DNA of 64,000 bases from Symbiodinium natans (GCA_905221605.1 CAJNDS010002110.1:485001-549000), one strand, 5' to 3'. Counted from the stretch's first letter, positions 18,517 to 27,579 are shown. Notes: generated by a model from the letters alone, not told the origin. Numbers and translations are program-made.

Positions 18517-21186
18517 CTACAGCTCGGAGAAGATGTCCTCTGAACCGTCCGAAAGATGATCCTCCTTTACTCTGGAGATGTAGAAAATCTCCCGTAGGTT
18601 TATCCCCCAACACTTGTTTGGGGTGGTTTAGGGTTTAAGGGTTTGGGGTACGGTTTAGGCTTTTCATGACCAGGGCTAGGATCTAAGACAGAGCCCCCCA
18701 AAACCTGGGCTCAAGCACGCGCCCACAGACGGCCCCAGCCCTATCTACAGGCACCTTAATTTAACAAAAAAACGTACATGTAAGTTGATTTGGGGCTCTC
18801 GTTCCCTCTCCTAGCGATGGTCTAAATAAACTTCTTAGGACAGGCTATGCTGGGGAAAACTGTATACCAGGGAGATATCAGGAGTTTAGACCATAGCTCA
18901 TATCACGTTTGCTCTAGAGAAACCCTTGACAAGAATTTTCAGGGTAGTTACATGGTCCATTAGTATGGGCCATTAAAAGAGGACCCTGTTATACCCTTTA
19001 AACCCCAAGGGCCCATACTTCAGAACCCTTTAAAGGAGGTAAGGGACCACACTAAGGGCCCCATGAAACTACCCTTCGAAGAACTTTCACGCCAGCGTCC
19101 AAAGCTCAGGTGGCGCGGGCTCGTTCTTGAACCAGTGCTCGTAGAAGGCTTTCACCTACCAGCTCCACTACCTTAAGAACCCAAAACCCACTTTGTTGGT
19201 AGGTGCTTAGTATAGATCCCCTTAATCGGGTTCTTGGGAAACCTAGCAAAAAAAGTAGGCTTTATGTTCTAAACCCTATAAACTGGAGTTTGGCTAACTT
19301 CGCCAGTAACCAAGGAAAAAGATAAGGAAACCCCACAAGCTCAAAGCTCCTCCGTTGGCTCAGCAAGTTGGAGGATTCGAGGTCTGCGCCCCCCCCCGCC
19401 CCCCGAGCTTTCTCGGTTTTGAAGCTAGTGGGGGCTGGTTCTCAACTTCTGAACCCTCAAGGACAACGCGGCAGGGCCTTTCCGCGGTGCAAGCTGGGGG
19501 GTGTTGATGCACATGTATGGGGGCTGATCTTGATGATGGGCCCTGTTCTGGCACCCGAAGCCCTAAACCCTAAACCCTAAACCCTAACCCCCAGAACCGC
19601 TTGATCCTGGCGATGAGCTGAAGGGCTCCTGAACCTCTAAAACCCTCTACATAAACATGGAGGAGACCCAGATAACGGTGCAGATAACCCCCCTCCACCC
19701 CCCCCACCACACCCTAAACCCTAAACCCTAAACCCTAAACCCTGCTTGTGCAAAGCGGCGAGGCCGGCCGTCAGATCTTTGCTCCGCTCATCCTTGTCGC
19801 GCATGAGGTTGTCGCCATCCAAGTGGTAGAAGCCATGGTACCTTGGGGTTTGGGGTTTAGGGTTAGGGTTTAGGGTTTAGGGTTTAGGGTTTAGGGTTTA
19901 GGGTTTAGGGTTTAGGGTTTAGGGTTTAGGTTTTAGGGAGGATGTTCCCCCTTATACTAACAGCCCTTAACGGGGGTTATAGTCATGGGGGGGGGGGGGG
20001 GGGGTAATAGAATCCCTACTATTAGCGACTGTTGCTATAAGGGGGAACATCCAAAATGGTACCTGACCAGATCTTCCAAAACCCTTAATCAAGGAATATA
20101 CCCTAATTCATAATAATGATCCGTAGAAATTTATAAATTAGGGTATTTTCCTTAATTAAGGTGCTTTGGAAGATCTACCTTGCCACGCGCCAAGCCCTGA
20201 AGGACCCGATCCCTGAAAAGATGCGTGCTGTCGGCCTGAGCTGATGACTGGACTTGGGGCGAGGGCCAGGCTTAAGGGTTGAGACCCTAAACTAAACCCG
20301 AAGCCTCAAACCCCTAAACCCTAAACCCGAAGCCTTAAACCTGAGGAATTTCCGGTTGAAGGGCTTTGGGCTGAAATTCTGGAGTTCGGGTAGGCGCTTG
20401 TGAGACGTGGCAGCACGTGGAGGCTTTGCAGCTTCCCCACGACACGGACTTCTACTTCTACCCCCAGGCAAGATCTACCCTAAACCCTAAACCCTAATTA
20501 AACTCTAAACCCTACATGCTTTCAGGTTCAGGGCTTCGGGGTTGGGCCTCAAACTTTCGGGACACTCAGCATTTGGCATTGTCGGTATAGGGTTTAGGGC
20601 TAGACCCAAGAGTTACCCAGGAATGAAAAGGGTACGCCTTTTAGTTTAACGACGCACGACGCTTGTAGTACGGGAACGTATAAGGGCCGACTCTGGGTCC
20701 TCGCTTGCTAAGGGTGTTCGCATCTAAGGGCCTCTCCACATATGCAAGCTGTGGCACAGGGCAAGGTAGTCGCCAGTGGTAGACTTACCTGGACATGCCG
20801 CACATGGCAAACAAAAACGCCACACCAGTCGTAGCTTAGGGTTTCGGCGGTATGTTTTCGTCTCTCTGCCTGAACTTTGGCCCCTCACAGCAAAGCCCAG
20901 GGTAGCTGCATAGTCTCTTGAAAAAAAGTCGGCCCTTACTTGCGCAACCCTTAAAGACCCTAAAAACCCCAAGAGCCCAGGACTCGGCGCCCTTTGAAGA
21001 AGATAAGTAACCATGCTAAGGGACCATGTGACTTCCCTTGAAACCCTAAACCCTAAACCCTAAGCCTGGGACCATCTCTTAAAGGAATCCTAAACCCCAA
21101 ACCCTAAGCCCTAAACCTTAAACCCCGCAGCCTGCACCGGACCAGCCGGTGACGATGATCACGGGCGGACCGGCTGCGCCCGCCAT
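18517..21186 (-). CDS. P-loop kinase-like protein, about eight exons
   Basis: Exons read from the sequence: E1 21132-21186 (ATG at 21186), E2 20732-20788, E3 20179-20212, E4 19741-19841, E5 19589-19628, E7 19091-19155, E8 18517-18571 (TAG). A small linking exon near 19495 is needed to keep frame and is not certain. E1 ends with a GC donor (GGTGCAG|GCTGC) and E2 starts GT AAG, so splicing yields GWSGAGKST, a Walker A (GxxxxGKS/T) motif after the hydrophobic strand VIIVT. E4 carries GFYHLDGDNLMRDKDERSKD, like the DGD segment of small kinases such as gluconate or adenylylsulfate kinases. The C-terminus reads FYEHWFKNEPAPPELWTLA and then VKEDHLSDGSEDIFSEL, joined in phase across E7/E8. The product would be about 140 residues, short for those families, so exons may be missing. 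Introns contain telomeric tracts and foldback elements of families A, C and E. Substrate unknown. Confidence 0.7.
18817..18898. repeat. Foldback element ATGGTCTAAA...TTTAGACCAT
   Basis: Inverted ends of about 13 bases enclose an 80-base AT-richer body. Single copy in the window. Confidence 0.6.
18941..19075. repeat. Foldback family C copy (complete)
   Basis: AGGGTAGTTACATGGTCC at one end and CCATGAAACTACCCT at the other, with paired GTATGGGCC/GGGCCCATAC internally. Lies in the last intron of the kinase-like gene. Confidence 0.85.
19862..19934 (+). repeat. Interstitial telomeric tract (TTTAGGG)n
   Basis: About ten TTTAGGG units in the intron upstream of exon E4 of the kinase-like gene. On the sense strand of that gene they read CCCTAAA, whose CTAAAC resembles a branch-point motif. 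Confidence 0.95.
19939..20052. repeat. Foldback family A copy with G-run loop
   Basis: GGATGTTCCCCCTTATACTAACAG ... GCTATAAGGGGGAACATCC; the loop is a run of about 17 G. Same intron as the preceding tract. Confidence 0.85.
20069..20178. repeat. Foldback family E copy bordering a splice donor
   Basis: CAGATCTTCCAAAACCC ... GGTGCTTTGGAAGATCT. On the minus strand exon E3 of the kinase-like gene ends GGCAAG and the element begins at the donor GTAGATCTTCC, so it forms the 5' part of the intron. Confidence 0.85.
20598..20702. repeat. Foldback family D copy (diverged)
   Basis: CTAGACCCAAGAGTTACCCAGG ... AAGGGCCGACTCTGGGTCCT. Left and right ends match the better copies at 25247 and 26104. Confidence 0.7.
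20899..21038. repeat. Foldback family C copy (diverged)
   Basis: AGGGTAGCTGCATAGTCTC ... GGGACCATGTGACTTCCCT. It occupies the first intron of the kinase-like gene, between E1 and E2. Confidence 0.7.
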
Positions 21187-21599
21187 GGCGCGTGGGTTTC
21201 AGGGTTTAAGGTGGGTTTAGGGTGGGTTTCGGGTTTGTTTAGGGTTTAGGGTTTGGGGCTTGGGGTTTAGGGATTAGGGGTTAGGGTTTAGGGGAGGGTT
21301 TCAGGTTTGGGGTTTATGGTTAAGGGGAGGGTTTCAGGTTTTGGGTTGTGGGGTTTGGGCCAAAGGCTCATTGTTAGAGTTCTTGTGGGAGGGGGGGGGG
21401 CGGTTGGTCCGGGGGAACCTGTCCTATGGGATGTTGGGATGCGGACTGTTCTCTTCAAAGCAAATGCGGCCAGCTGAGTGAAGGGGTTCGGGTTTAGGGT
21501 TGAAGCAAATTGCGGTTTCGGCTTCATTGAGTCCGTCTCCGGCTTTGAGGCTCAAGAATTGAAAAGTTGCAACGAGCGTTGGCGGCAACAGGGAGGTAG

Positions 21600-21713
21600 G
21601 GGTTTAGGGTTTAGGGTTTAGGGTTTAGGGTTTAGGGTTTAGGGTTTAGGGTTTAGGGTTTAGGGTTTAGGGTTTAGGGTTTAGGGTTTAGGGTTTAGGG
21701 TTTAGGGTTTAGG
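21600..21713 (+). repeat. Long perfect interstitial telomeric tract
   Basis: Sixteen uninterrupted TTTAGGG units, among the longest perfect runs here. Perfect units inside a decayed neighbourhood suggest recent addition. Confidence 0.97.
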
Positions 21714-21767
21714 ATCAAGGCTTCGGGCTTCGGGCTTCGGGTTTGGGGGGGAGGGGGGGGTTGTTTC

Positions 21768-21812
21768 TACCTGAAAAGTCTTGTGTGTGAAGATCAAGAA
21801 CTTCCCCCTAGC
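21768..21812 (-). CDS. Candidate small exon
   Basis: From GGGGGCTAG to TTTTCAG|GTAGAAAC the minus strand reads GEVLDLHTQDFS. Good donor, modest acceptor. Confidence 0.35.
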
Positions 21813-21929
21813 CCCCTCCCCCTCACTTAAGCAGCCGGAAGGGCTGCTACTTCTTCATGCAGAGTTTAGGGTTTAGGGTTTAGGGTTTAGGGTACAGGGT
21901 TTAGGGTTGTTCTGGCTTGGTCTGCTGGT

Positions 21930-21985
21930 GGCAGCCTGACTAGCGTCTGCTTCTAAAAGCGTCGGGTGCCTTTCGACTGCGGGAT
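21930..21985 (-). CDS. Candidate exon, unknown protein
   Basis: Acceptor AATCCCGCAG, then ERHPTLLEADASQ with a possible GC donor (GTCAG|GCTGCC); the frame continues AATSRPSQNN if that donor is not used. Confidence 0.4.
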
Positions 21986-22010
21986 TTGGGGATCCCTAAC
22001 CCAAAGAGCC

Positions 22011-22108
22011 CAATATTGCTTAATTAAGGAATATTCCTTAGATCATATAGGGATCCTTAATATGATTTAAGGTATATTCCTTAATTAAGCAATATTGGGC
22101 TCTTTGGG
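22011..22108. repeat. Near-perfect 98-bp palindrome, family E relative
   Basis: CCAAAGAGCCCAATATTGCT and TAATTAAGGAATATTCCTTA mirrored to TTCCTTAATTAAGCAATATTGG and GCTCTTTGG. The core (AATTAAGGAATAT) is that of family E but the ends differ. Confidence 0.85.
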
Positions 22109-22340
22109 AAATCCTCAACCCGGTACATGCTAAAGGTTTAGGTGCTCCGGGATTCGGGACTAGCATCTTTTCAGGGCTCTTGGGCTCACAAACTTGGGTT
22201 TAGGGTTTAGGGTTTAAGGTATAGGGTTTAGAGTTTAGGGTTTGGGGCATCTGCCTCTGATCTGAACCCCACAGGCCTCCAAGCCATGCAGCTCAGCACC
22301 CTAAACCCTAAACCCTAAACCCTAAACATTAAACCCTAAC

Positions 22341-22428
22341 AGGAGCCCGCTTGAAAGCCCTGCGTTGCGGGGGGGAGCTGAGCTGGCGTCCGCATCTCTT
22401 TCTCCTTGCCCACCCAGAAGCCCCGAAC
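22341..22428 (-). CDS. Candidate internal exon, unknown protein
   Basis: From AACCCAGTCAG to CTCCT|GTTAGGG the minus strand reads V-R-G-F-W-V-G-K-E-K-E then MRTPAQLPPQRRAFKRAP. Basic and Pro/Gln-rich; no family recognised. Confidence 0.52.
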
Positions 22429-22610
22429 CTGACTGGGTTTAGGGTTGAGGGTTTTGGGGTGCAGGGGATTAGGGGATTCAGGGTTTAGGGGTTTAGGGCT
22501 TAGGGTTTTGGGTTTTTCGGGTTGAGGGTTTTGGGGTTTAGGGGATTAGGGGTTTTGGGGCTTTAGGGTTGTAGAGTCTAGTCGAAGATGCCTCAAGCAC
22601 CGGGGATCAC

Positions 22611-22675
22611 CTGGCTTGTCTTGGGGATTCCTTCAAAGCAGAAGAAGTTCTTGTTATACCAGCACAACTTGGTTG
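22611..22675 (-). CDS. Candidate internal exon, unknown protein
   Basis: From ATGAACTCAG to AGCCAG|GTGATCC the minus strand reads T-K-L-C then WYNKNFFCFEGIPKTSQ. An aromatic- and Cys-rich segment with consensus splice sites. Confidence 0.52.
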
Positions 22676-23071
22676 CTGAGTTCATAAGCCCCCCAAAAGT
22701 GTAAACTTTCAGATTTACAGGGGGTTATAGTATCCCAAAAAGTGTAAAGTGTACTCACTCAGCTACTGAGACAACTTGGTAGGCCAGCAACCATGTTACA
22801 ACAAGGGTACCCTGTTTTGGGTTGGCTACTTGAACCCTAAACCTGGAGCCAACCAAAAAAAAGGCTATGGGCTATCAAGACAAAGAAACGGTCCCAATGC
22901 ACTAGAGGCGGACGAGCTCCCCCTCTCTCTCTCTCTCTCTTAGGGTTTGGGGTTGAGGGCTTAGGGTTCCGGCTAGCAGTATAGGTGTTAGGGCCGCCCG
23001 GCTTGCTTAGGGTTTAGGATTGGGCTCATCTTTCACACTGCTTTAGGGTGTAGGCTAGGCACTTCAACTAC

Positions 23072-23156
23072 AGGCGCACAAAAATATGGAGACTGCCCGA
23101 AGGTGCGCCTGGGCGGCTTTGGGTTCCCATAGAAACCGCAGTTCTCAAATGCTCTT
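23072..23156 (-). CDS. Candidate internal exon, unknown protein
   Basis: Acceptor AATCAGGTTCAG, then RRAFENCGFYGNPKPPRRTF and G-Q-S-P-Y-F-C-A-P to a GCGCCT|GTAGTTG donor. Gly/Pro/Arg-rich with two Cys. No family recognised. Confidence 0.52.
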
Positions 23157-23185
23157 CTGAACCTGATTGTCCTTACCCTAAGCCG

Positions 23186-23470
23186 TCTATATACACCCTA
23201 CGGCCTGAAATCATCAGATCCACAGACGCCGGTCGGCCAAAATGATGAAAACCATTCTTTTGTTGCGGAGGTTGTTCGTTTGCCTTGTGTTTGAGCATTT
23301 TGGTTGGCGGAAGTTCCGGGAAATCCGGGCCAAAGCGCGACGTCTTTGCTGAGTTTGCAATCCAAATCTTGCTCACACACAAGGTGCCAAGCCAAAAAAT
23401 GCGCGGCAACTTCGCAACAGTAGATTCCTTGGCTTTCCTGTCTGTGGAACGCCCAATGCTCTCACAGCCC
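23186..23470 (-). CDS. Long open block, strand uncertain
   Basis: The minus strand is open for about 95 codons after an AGATAG (reads RIFWLGTLCVSKIWIANSAK, later GFHHFGRPASVDLMISGR). A plus-strand frame (KRDVFAEFAIQILLTHKVPS) is open over the same bases. Less GC-rich than the typical exons and free of telomeric repeats. Unrecognised. Confidence 0.3.
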
Positions 23471-23489
23471 TATCTATCGCTCAACCCTG

Positions 23490-23689
23490 CTTGGAGGTTC
23501 ATGGTACTTACTAACCGATTATTACTGTACTTCCAACCCACTCATAAGCCCCTTAAGTGCCCTAACATGGTTATAAGTACAGTTACCCTAAACTCTAAAC
23601 TTTGCCCTAAACCCTAAACCTTAAACCCTAAACCCTAAACCCTATAAGTACTGTTATAAATTGGTGAAGAAGTACCATGAACCTCCAAG
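23490..23689. repeat. Foldback family B interrupted by telomeric tract
   Basis: Left part CTTGGAGGTTCATGGTACTT to TATAAGTACAGTTA; right part ATAAGTACTGTTATAAATTGG to GTACCATGAACCTCCAAG. Between them (23585-23642) lie CCCTAAA-type units, absent from the intact copies at 17709 and 52731. Confidence 0.9.
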
Positions 23690-23875
23690 TGTGCGCCCTA
23701 ATCCAGGCGTCTCAATCTACAGAGCTGCTGGCCGAAACGCTGACAAACAATGAATACAGTCGACCCCCTAAGCCCCTATAAACCCTAAACCCTAATTTTT
23801 TTGACCTTAAACCCTAAACCCTAAACCCTAAACCCCAAACCCTAAACTAACCTTGGGTGTAGGGTTCAGGGAAAG

Positions 23876-23956
23876 TCAGAGGCTTCCTGAGGCGAGCGCG
23901 ACAAGCTGAGTACCGGCTGGCAGAAGCATGTCCCGGGAGATATGGAGGGTATCCAC
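23876..23956 (-). CDS. Candidate exon, possible C-terminus
   Basis: Acceptor AATGCAG, then V-D-T-L-H-I-S then RDMLLPAGTQLVALASGSL and TGA (27 codons, phase 0). A second frame is also open, so frame depends on the upstream exon. Confidence 0.42.
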   Translation of the reverse strand: MDTLHISRDMLLPAGTQLVALASGSL

Positions 23957-24255
23957 CTGCATTTAGGGTTTAGGGTTAAGGGTTTAGGGTTTAAGGTTTA
24001 AGGTTTAGGGTAAAATTTCGAGGGGTGAGGGGATTTCGGGGGCTTAAGGGTCATGGACCTTTCTATCTGCCTTTACTTGAGGTAAATACTCTGCCCCTCT
24101 TTAAGAACAGACGAGCGAAGAACGAAAGGAATCCCTCGTGATTCCCTCCACTCCCTCAAAAGAAGCAACACATCAAAACCGTGCTCAGGTAGCACACTTC
24201 AGCACTCACGGCTGAGGACCCTAAACCCTAAACACCGAACCCCGAAACCCTTAAC

Positions 24256-24353
24256 CGCAGCTGAACTTGGAGGATCTTACGGTGCAGACCCAAGGGCCCT
24301 CGTGCAATTCCGTGCAATGCATCCCCCAGATTCCTGGATGATTGAAAGCCAAG
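24256..24353 (-). CDS. Candidate internal exon, unknown protein
   Basis: From GTTGTGACCAG to CAGCTGCG|GTTAAGG. Reads LGFQSSRNLGDALHGIARGP then L-G-L-H-R-K-I-L-Q-V-Q-L. A second frame (NHPGIWGMHCTELHEGPWVC) is also open. No family recognised. Confidence 0.48.
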
Positions 24354-24424
24354 CTGGTCACAACTCTATCAGATTTTTAGGGTTTAGGCTTTAGGGTTTC
24401 GGGTTTAGGGGGGGCAGGATGTCA

Positions 24425-24475
24425 TCCGTGAATTGGGGATCAACCGCCTCCACACCCGACAAATCGCGCACGAGT
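24425..24475 (-). CDS. Candidate exon, ends unresolved
   Basis: The minus strand reads LVRDLSGVEAVDPQFTDDIL with an internal AG|G (GTGGAG|GCGG) as the likely acceptor. No clear GT donor; a GA or GC donor is possible. Confidence 0.38.
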
Positions 24476-24715
24476 TTAGGTTATGGTTTAGAGGGTTTAG
24501 AGTTTAGGGTTTAGGGTTTAGGGTCTAGGGTTTAGGGTCTAGGGTCTAGGGTTTAGGGTTTAGGGTTTCGGGTTAGGGCTCACTCGCGCAAGTCGGGCAA
24601 GGCTTTAGCAGGGGGGGGGGGGGGCGTTGTGGGATTCGGGGCTTTTGGGGCCTGCCCGCCCTGCAAGAGCTAAACCCTTTTTACGGCTAGGACTGCTGCA
24701 AGAACTAACCCCTAA

Positions 24716-24781
24716 CCCCTAACCCCTAACCCCTAACCCCTAACCCCTAAACCCTAAACCCTAAACCCTAAACCCTAAACC
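24716..24781 (-). repeat. CCCTAAC-to-CCCTAAA tract
   Basis: Six CCCCTAA units followed by five CCCTAAA units in the same direction. Confidence 0.92.
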
Positions 24782-24790
24782 CTTCAAGAC

Positions 24791-24862
24791 CTCCAAAAGC
24801 GCCTGCGCCCAGTGTGTCTGAAGCTCCGACCGGGGAAGGGCTCGGAGGCGATGGAGGGGTGT
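24791..24862 (-). CDS. Candidate internal exon, unknown protein
   Basis: The minus strand reads PLHRLRALPRSELQTHWAQA then L-L-E, ending at an ideal donor (TTGGAG|GTCTTG); the acceptor is GGCGCGAG. A plus frame is open too, but without matching splice sites. Confidence 0.48.
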
Positions 24863-24881
24863 CTCGCGCCGCGGAGCCGGT

Positions 24882-24962
24882 TTAGGGTTTAGGGTTTAGG
24901 GTTTAGGGTTTAGGGTTTAGGGTTTAGGGTTTAGGGTTTAGGGTTTAGGGTTTAGGGTTTAG
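24882..24962 (+). repeat. Interstitial telomeric tract (TTTAGGG)n
   Basis: Eleven perfect TTTAGGG units. Confidence 0.96.
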
Positions 24963-25037
24963 GGGTTCCTATCGCTGCGAGCCCGGATGCAAAAAAGAGT
25001 TTAGGGGTTGGGGTTTAGGGTTTAGGGGTTGGGTTTG

Positions 25038-25135
25038 GGTTGTTCCCCCTTATACTAACATTCCTTAATAGGGATGCTACTAAGGGGTACTACAATCCCT
25101 ATTTTGGACTGTTAATATAAGAGGGGATATCCCAA
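25038..25135. repeat. Foldback family A copy (complete)
   Basis: GTTGTTCCCCCTTATACTAAC ... GTTAATATAAGAGGGGATATCCCAA, without internal telomeric repeats. Confidence 0.85.
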
Positions 25136-25246
25136 GGTTGGGGTGTAGGGTTTCGGGATTTGGGGTTTAGGGTTTGGCGTCGAGGACGGACCTATCCTTA
25201 AGGGAGAACAGGGGTATTGGCGATATGTAGTATGCAGCTTCATCTA

Positions 25247-25363
25247 AACTAGACCTGGGAGTAACCTAGGAATAAAAAGGGCACCCTTTTTGGTTTTAAG
25301 GGGATTATAAGGGAACCCCAACCCTAAAAGAAAGGAAAAAAGGGCCTACTCCCGGTCGTAGTA
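25247..25363. repeat. Foldback family D copy (complete)
   Basis: CTAGACCTGGGAGTAACCTAGG, AAAAAGGGCACCCTTTTTGG, and GGCCTACTCCCGGTCGTAG. Confidence 0.85.
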
Positions 25364-25379
25364 AAATGATCTCTCCTTG

Positions 25380-25470
25380 TAGCCAACAGAAAGCCAAGTC
25401 TTTCCGGGCGTCGTGAGAATATGTCGCGTGGCAGCCTTTGCAAGTGCTGGTCGGGCGTCTCCGTCCCTTT
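25380..25470 (-). CDS. Candidate internal exon, unknown protein
   Basis: From GGTATGAG to TTTCT|GTTGGCTAC the minus strand reads L-K-R-D-G-D-A-R then PALAKAATRHILTTPGKTWL. It lies between two family D elements. No family recognised. Confidence 0.5.
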
Positions 25471-25509
25471 TCAACTCATACCAGCTCCTCCCTTGTAAGA
25501 CCATATAAC

Positions 25510-25633
25510 ACTAGGCTGCCCAGTAACCTAGGCTTAAAAAGGGTGCCCTTTTTTGCTTAAAGGGGATTAAAGGGGTTTAGAAGGGAACCTAAACCCCCCA
25601 AAAAGGGAATAAGGGTACTACTGGGCATCCTAG
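25510..25633. repeat. Foldback family D copy
   Basis: CTAGGCTGCCCAGTAACCTAGG ... AAGGGTACTACTGGGCATCCTAG. Confidence 0.8.
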
Positions 25634-25833
25634 AACACCTGTGGATCGGGCTGGTCACGGGGGGAGAGTGGGGGGACCGCACTGAAGCAGGCACAACATT
25701 AACCACCAACGACGAATCCTATAGAAAGCTGCATTTCTAAAAAAAACAGCAGTCAAAGAACTAAGGCTTTCGACACTTAAGGTAGACCCGGCCGCAAGCC
25801 CCCTAACGCTGGTGTTCCCCAATTTCGAACCCC

Positions 25834-25919
25834 CTAAACCCTAAACCCTAAACCCTAAACCCTAAACCCTAAACCCTAAACCCTAAACCCTAAACCCTAA
25901 ACCCTAAACCCTAAACCCT
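25834..25919 (-). repeat. Interstitial telomeric tract (CCCTAAA)n
   Basis: Twelve perfect CCCTAAA units immediately downstream of the TGA of the next exon block. Confidence 0.96.
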
Positions 25920-26015
25920 CACAGCAACAGCAAGAACCCAAGTAGAGCCTCCAGGGTCTTCGGAGGCGTCGTCTGCTGCACCTTCGGGACGTCCACCACC
26001 TTCCTGCGGGGCCCA
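25919..26015 (-). CDS. Candidate terminal exon, unknown protein
   Basis: Acceptor AGAGTTTAG, then G-P-R-R-K then VVDVPKVQQTTPPKTLEALL and G-F-L-L-L-L, TGA. The stop lies at the edge of a telomeric tract. A charged Pro/Thr segment followed by a hydrophobic tail. Confidence 0.48.
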
Positions 26016-26103
26016 CTAAACTCTGAACTCTCCCAAAGATGTTTGAGGTTTAGGGTTTAGGGTTTAGGGTTTAGGGTTTAGGGTTTAGGGTTTAGGGTTT
26101 AGG

Positions 26104-26225
26104 GCTAGACCCAAGAGTACCCTGGGAATCAAAAAGGCGCCATCTTTGGTTTTAAAAGGGGCTTGTAAGGGAAGCTTGAACCCTAGAAAAAAGGAATAAG
26201 GGCCTCATCTGGGTCCTAGACTCTA
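26104..26225. repeat. Foldback family D copy
   Basis: CTAGACCCAAGAGTACCCTGGG ... AAGGGCCTCATCTGGGTCCTAG. A TTTAGGG tract (26046-26102) ends exactly at its left terminus. Confidence 0.85.
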
Positions 26226-26277
26226 CGGGTTTAGGGTTTAGGGTTTAGGTCTAAACCCTAAACCCTGAACCTGAAAC

Positions 26278-26334
26278 CCTCCCAAATCAGATCCTCTGGA
26301 GTCTCAAACTCCAAAGGCAAATTGGACTTCCAAC
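26278..26334 (-). CDS. Candidate internal exon, unknown protein
   Basis: Acceptor GGGCTGAG, then WKSNLPLEFETPEDLIWE and donor GGGAGG|GTTTCAGG. Acidic, codon-like, telomere-like donor. Confidence 0.5.
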
Positions 26335-26434
26335 CTCAGCCCTTCTGGCACACAACCCTTCACCCCAGGGCAGACAAGAACCGATCCCAGCACAAAGCAC
26401 CCAACACAAAACTGGCGGATTTAGGACACCTAAA

Positions 26435-26513
26435 CTTGGGATTCTAGTACCCCCGATGATAATCCCTATTAAGGACTGCTAGTATGAGGGGCTTACATCC
26501 CAAGCCTAAACCC
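26435..26513. repeat. Foldback family A deletion derivative
   Basis: CTTGGGATT then jumps to GATAATCCCTATTAAGGACTG and GGGGCTTACATCCCAAG; the left arm is mostly deleted. Confidence 0.65.
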
Positions 26514-26720
26514 TAAGCCCTAACCCTAAAAACCTATCTGCCCGCTTACCTCAAAAACTTAATCCCTGCAAATATTCCCTCAAAGCCCCCCATAAACAAA
26601 GGACCCCCGTTCAAAGGAGGCTTGGGTATAAACCGGTGTGGGGATCTGAGGGCGAGAGCCCGGAAGCCCTAAAGTGGCCTCAAAGCCCTGAACCATAAAC
26701 TCTCACCACTTTTCTGTCTT

Positions 26721-26784
26721 AGGGTAGTTTCAGCAGCCTTAAAAGGAGGTAAGGGAACGTACTTCGGGACCATATAACTACCCT
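26721..26784. repeat. Foldback family C, internally deleted
   Basis: AGGGTAGTTTCA ... GGACCATATAACTACCC, only 64 bases long. Confidence 0.65.
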
Positions 26785-27114
26785 TCTTTCGCAGCAGCCG
26801 AAGACTAAACAACAAACCCCTCTTGTTGGAACACCCTGAACTTCCTAAACACCCTCTGAACGCCCGCCCTCCAAACCCCCTAAACCCCCTAAACTCCCAA
26901 CCGCCCTAAACCCTAAACCCTGAACCCTGAACCCTGAACCCTGAACCCCGAACCCCTAGAAGCTAAACCTTAAACTCCGCTAAACTCCCCTAGCAGCCTC
27001 TGGCCTCCGAAACTCCGAACCTGCATGGGCTATTGTACCCCATAACCCATTTAAAAACGGCCCTTTTTAGGGTTGGCTAGGGGCCGTAAACCCTAAACCC
27101 TAAACCCTAAACCC

Positions 27115-27215
27115 TAAAGGCCCGCCCCTGTGCCGCCCGGCGCGGGGACGGACTCTGCGGTGGAGGAGTGGCGCCTGGAAGGCACTGGGAGCCTGGCGAG
27201 GCGGGGCTTGCATAT
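27115..27215. CDS. Exon-like island, strand uncertain
   Basis: The plus strand reads SAVEEWRLEGTGSLARRGLH; the minus strand is open as well (APSAFQAPLLHRRVRPRAG). Neither side has an outstanding splice pair. Confidence 0.25.
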
Positions 27216-27229
27216 GTGTCGGGTTCTTA

Positions 27230-27480
27230 AGGGAGGGAGTTATAGGGTTCTTAAGGGCTTAGGGCTTAGGGCTTAGGGTTTAGGGTTTAGGGTCCTTAAG
27301 GGAGGGAAACATAGGGTTCTTAAGGGTTTAGGGTTTAGGGTTTAGGGTTTAGGGTTTAGGGTTTAGGGTTTAGGGTCGGGGGGTTCAAGGGGGGTATGTA
27401 ACCCAAGGACCCCTAATACTCCCTAAGCCTCCCGAAGGTTCCCTAGGCACGTACCCCCCAAATGAACCCCCCTCCCTATA
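27230..27480. repeat. Foldback family H with repeated arm and telomeric insertions
   Basis: The left arm GGGTTCTTAAGGGAGGGA occurs twice (27230 and 27292), each followed by TTTAGGG units. The body GGGGGGTATGTAACCCAAGG to CCCCCCTCCCTATAA follows. Telomeric units appear to have been inserted into, and duplicated with, the arm. Confidence 0.75.
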
Positions 27481-27560
27481 ATATGTACATATGTGAACAT
27501 ATGTCTATATATATGTATATGTATATGAGCATGTATATACATATATATATATATGGGCGT
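27481..27560. repeat. TA-rich microsatellite
   Basis: TATATATGTATATGTATATG-type sequence bordering the large repeat block. Confidence 0.85.
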
Positions 27561-27579
27561 CCGCCTATTGCGGTTCCCC

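Noticed and set aside
18517-21186. Naming the kinase-like gene as a specific enzyme (gluconate or adenylylsulfate kinase)
   Set aside because: Walker A and a DGD segment are visible, but the remaining family motifs were not found and the predicted length is short; only the fold class is claimed.
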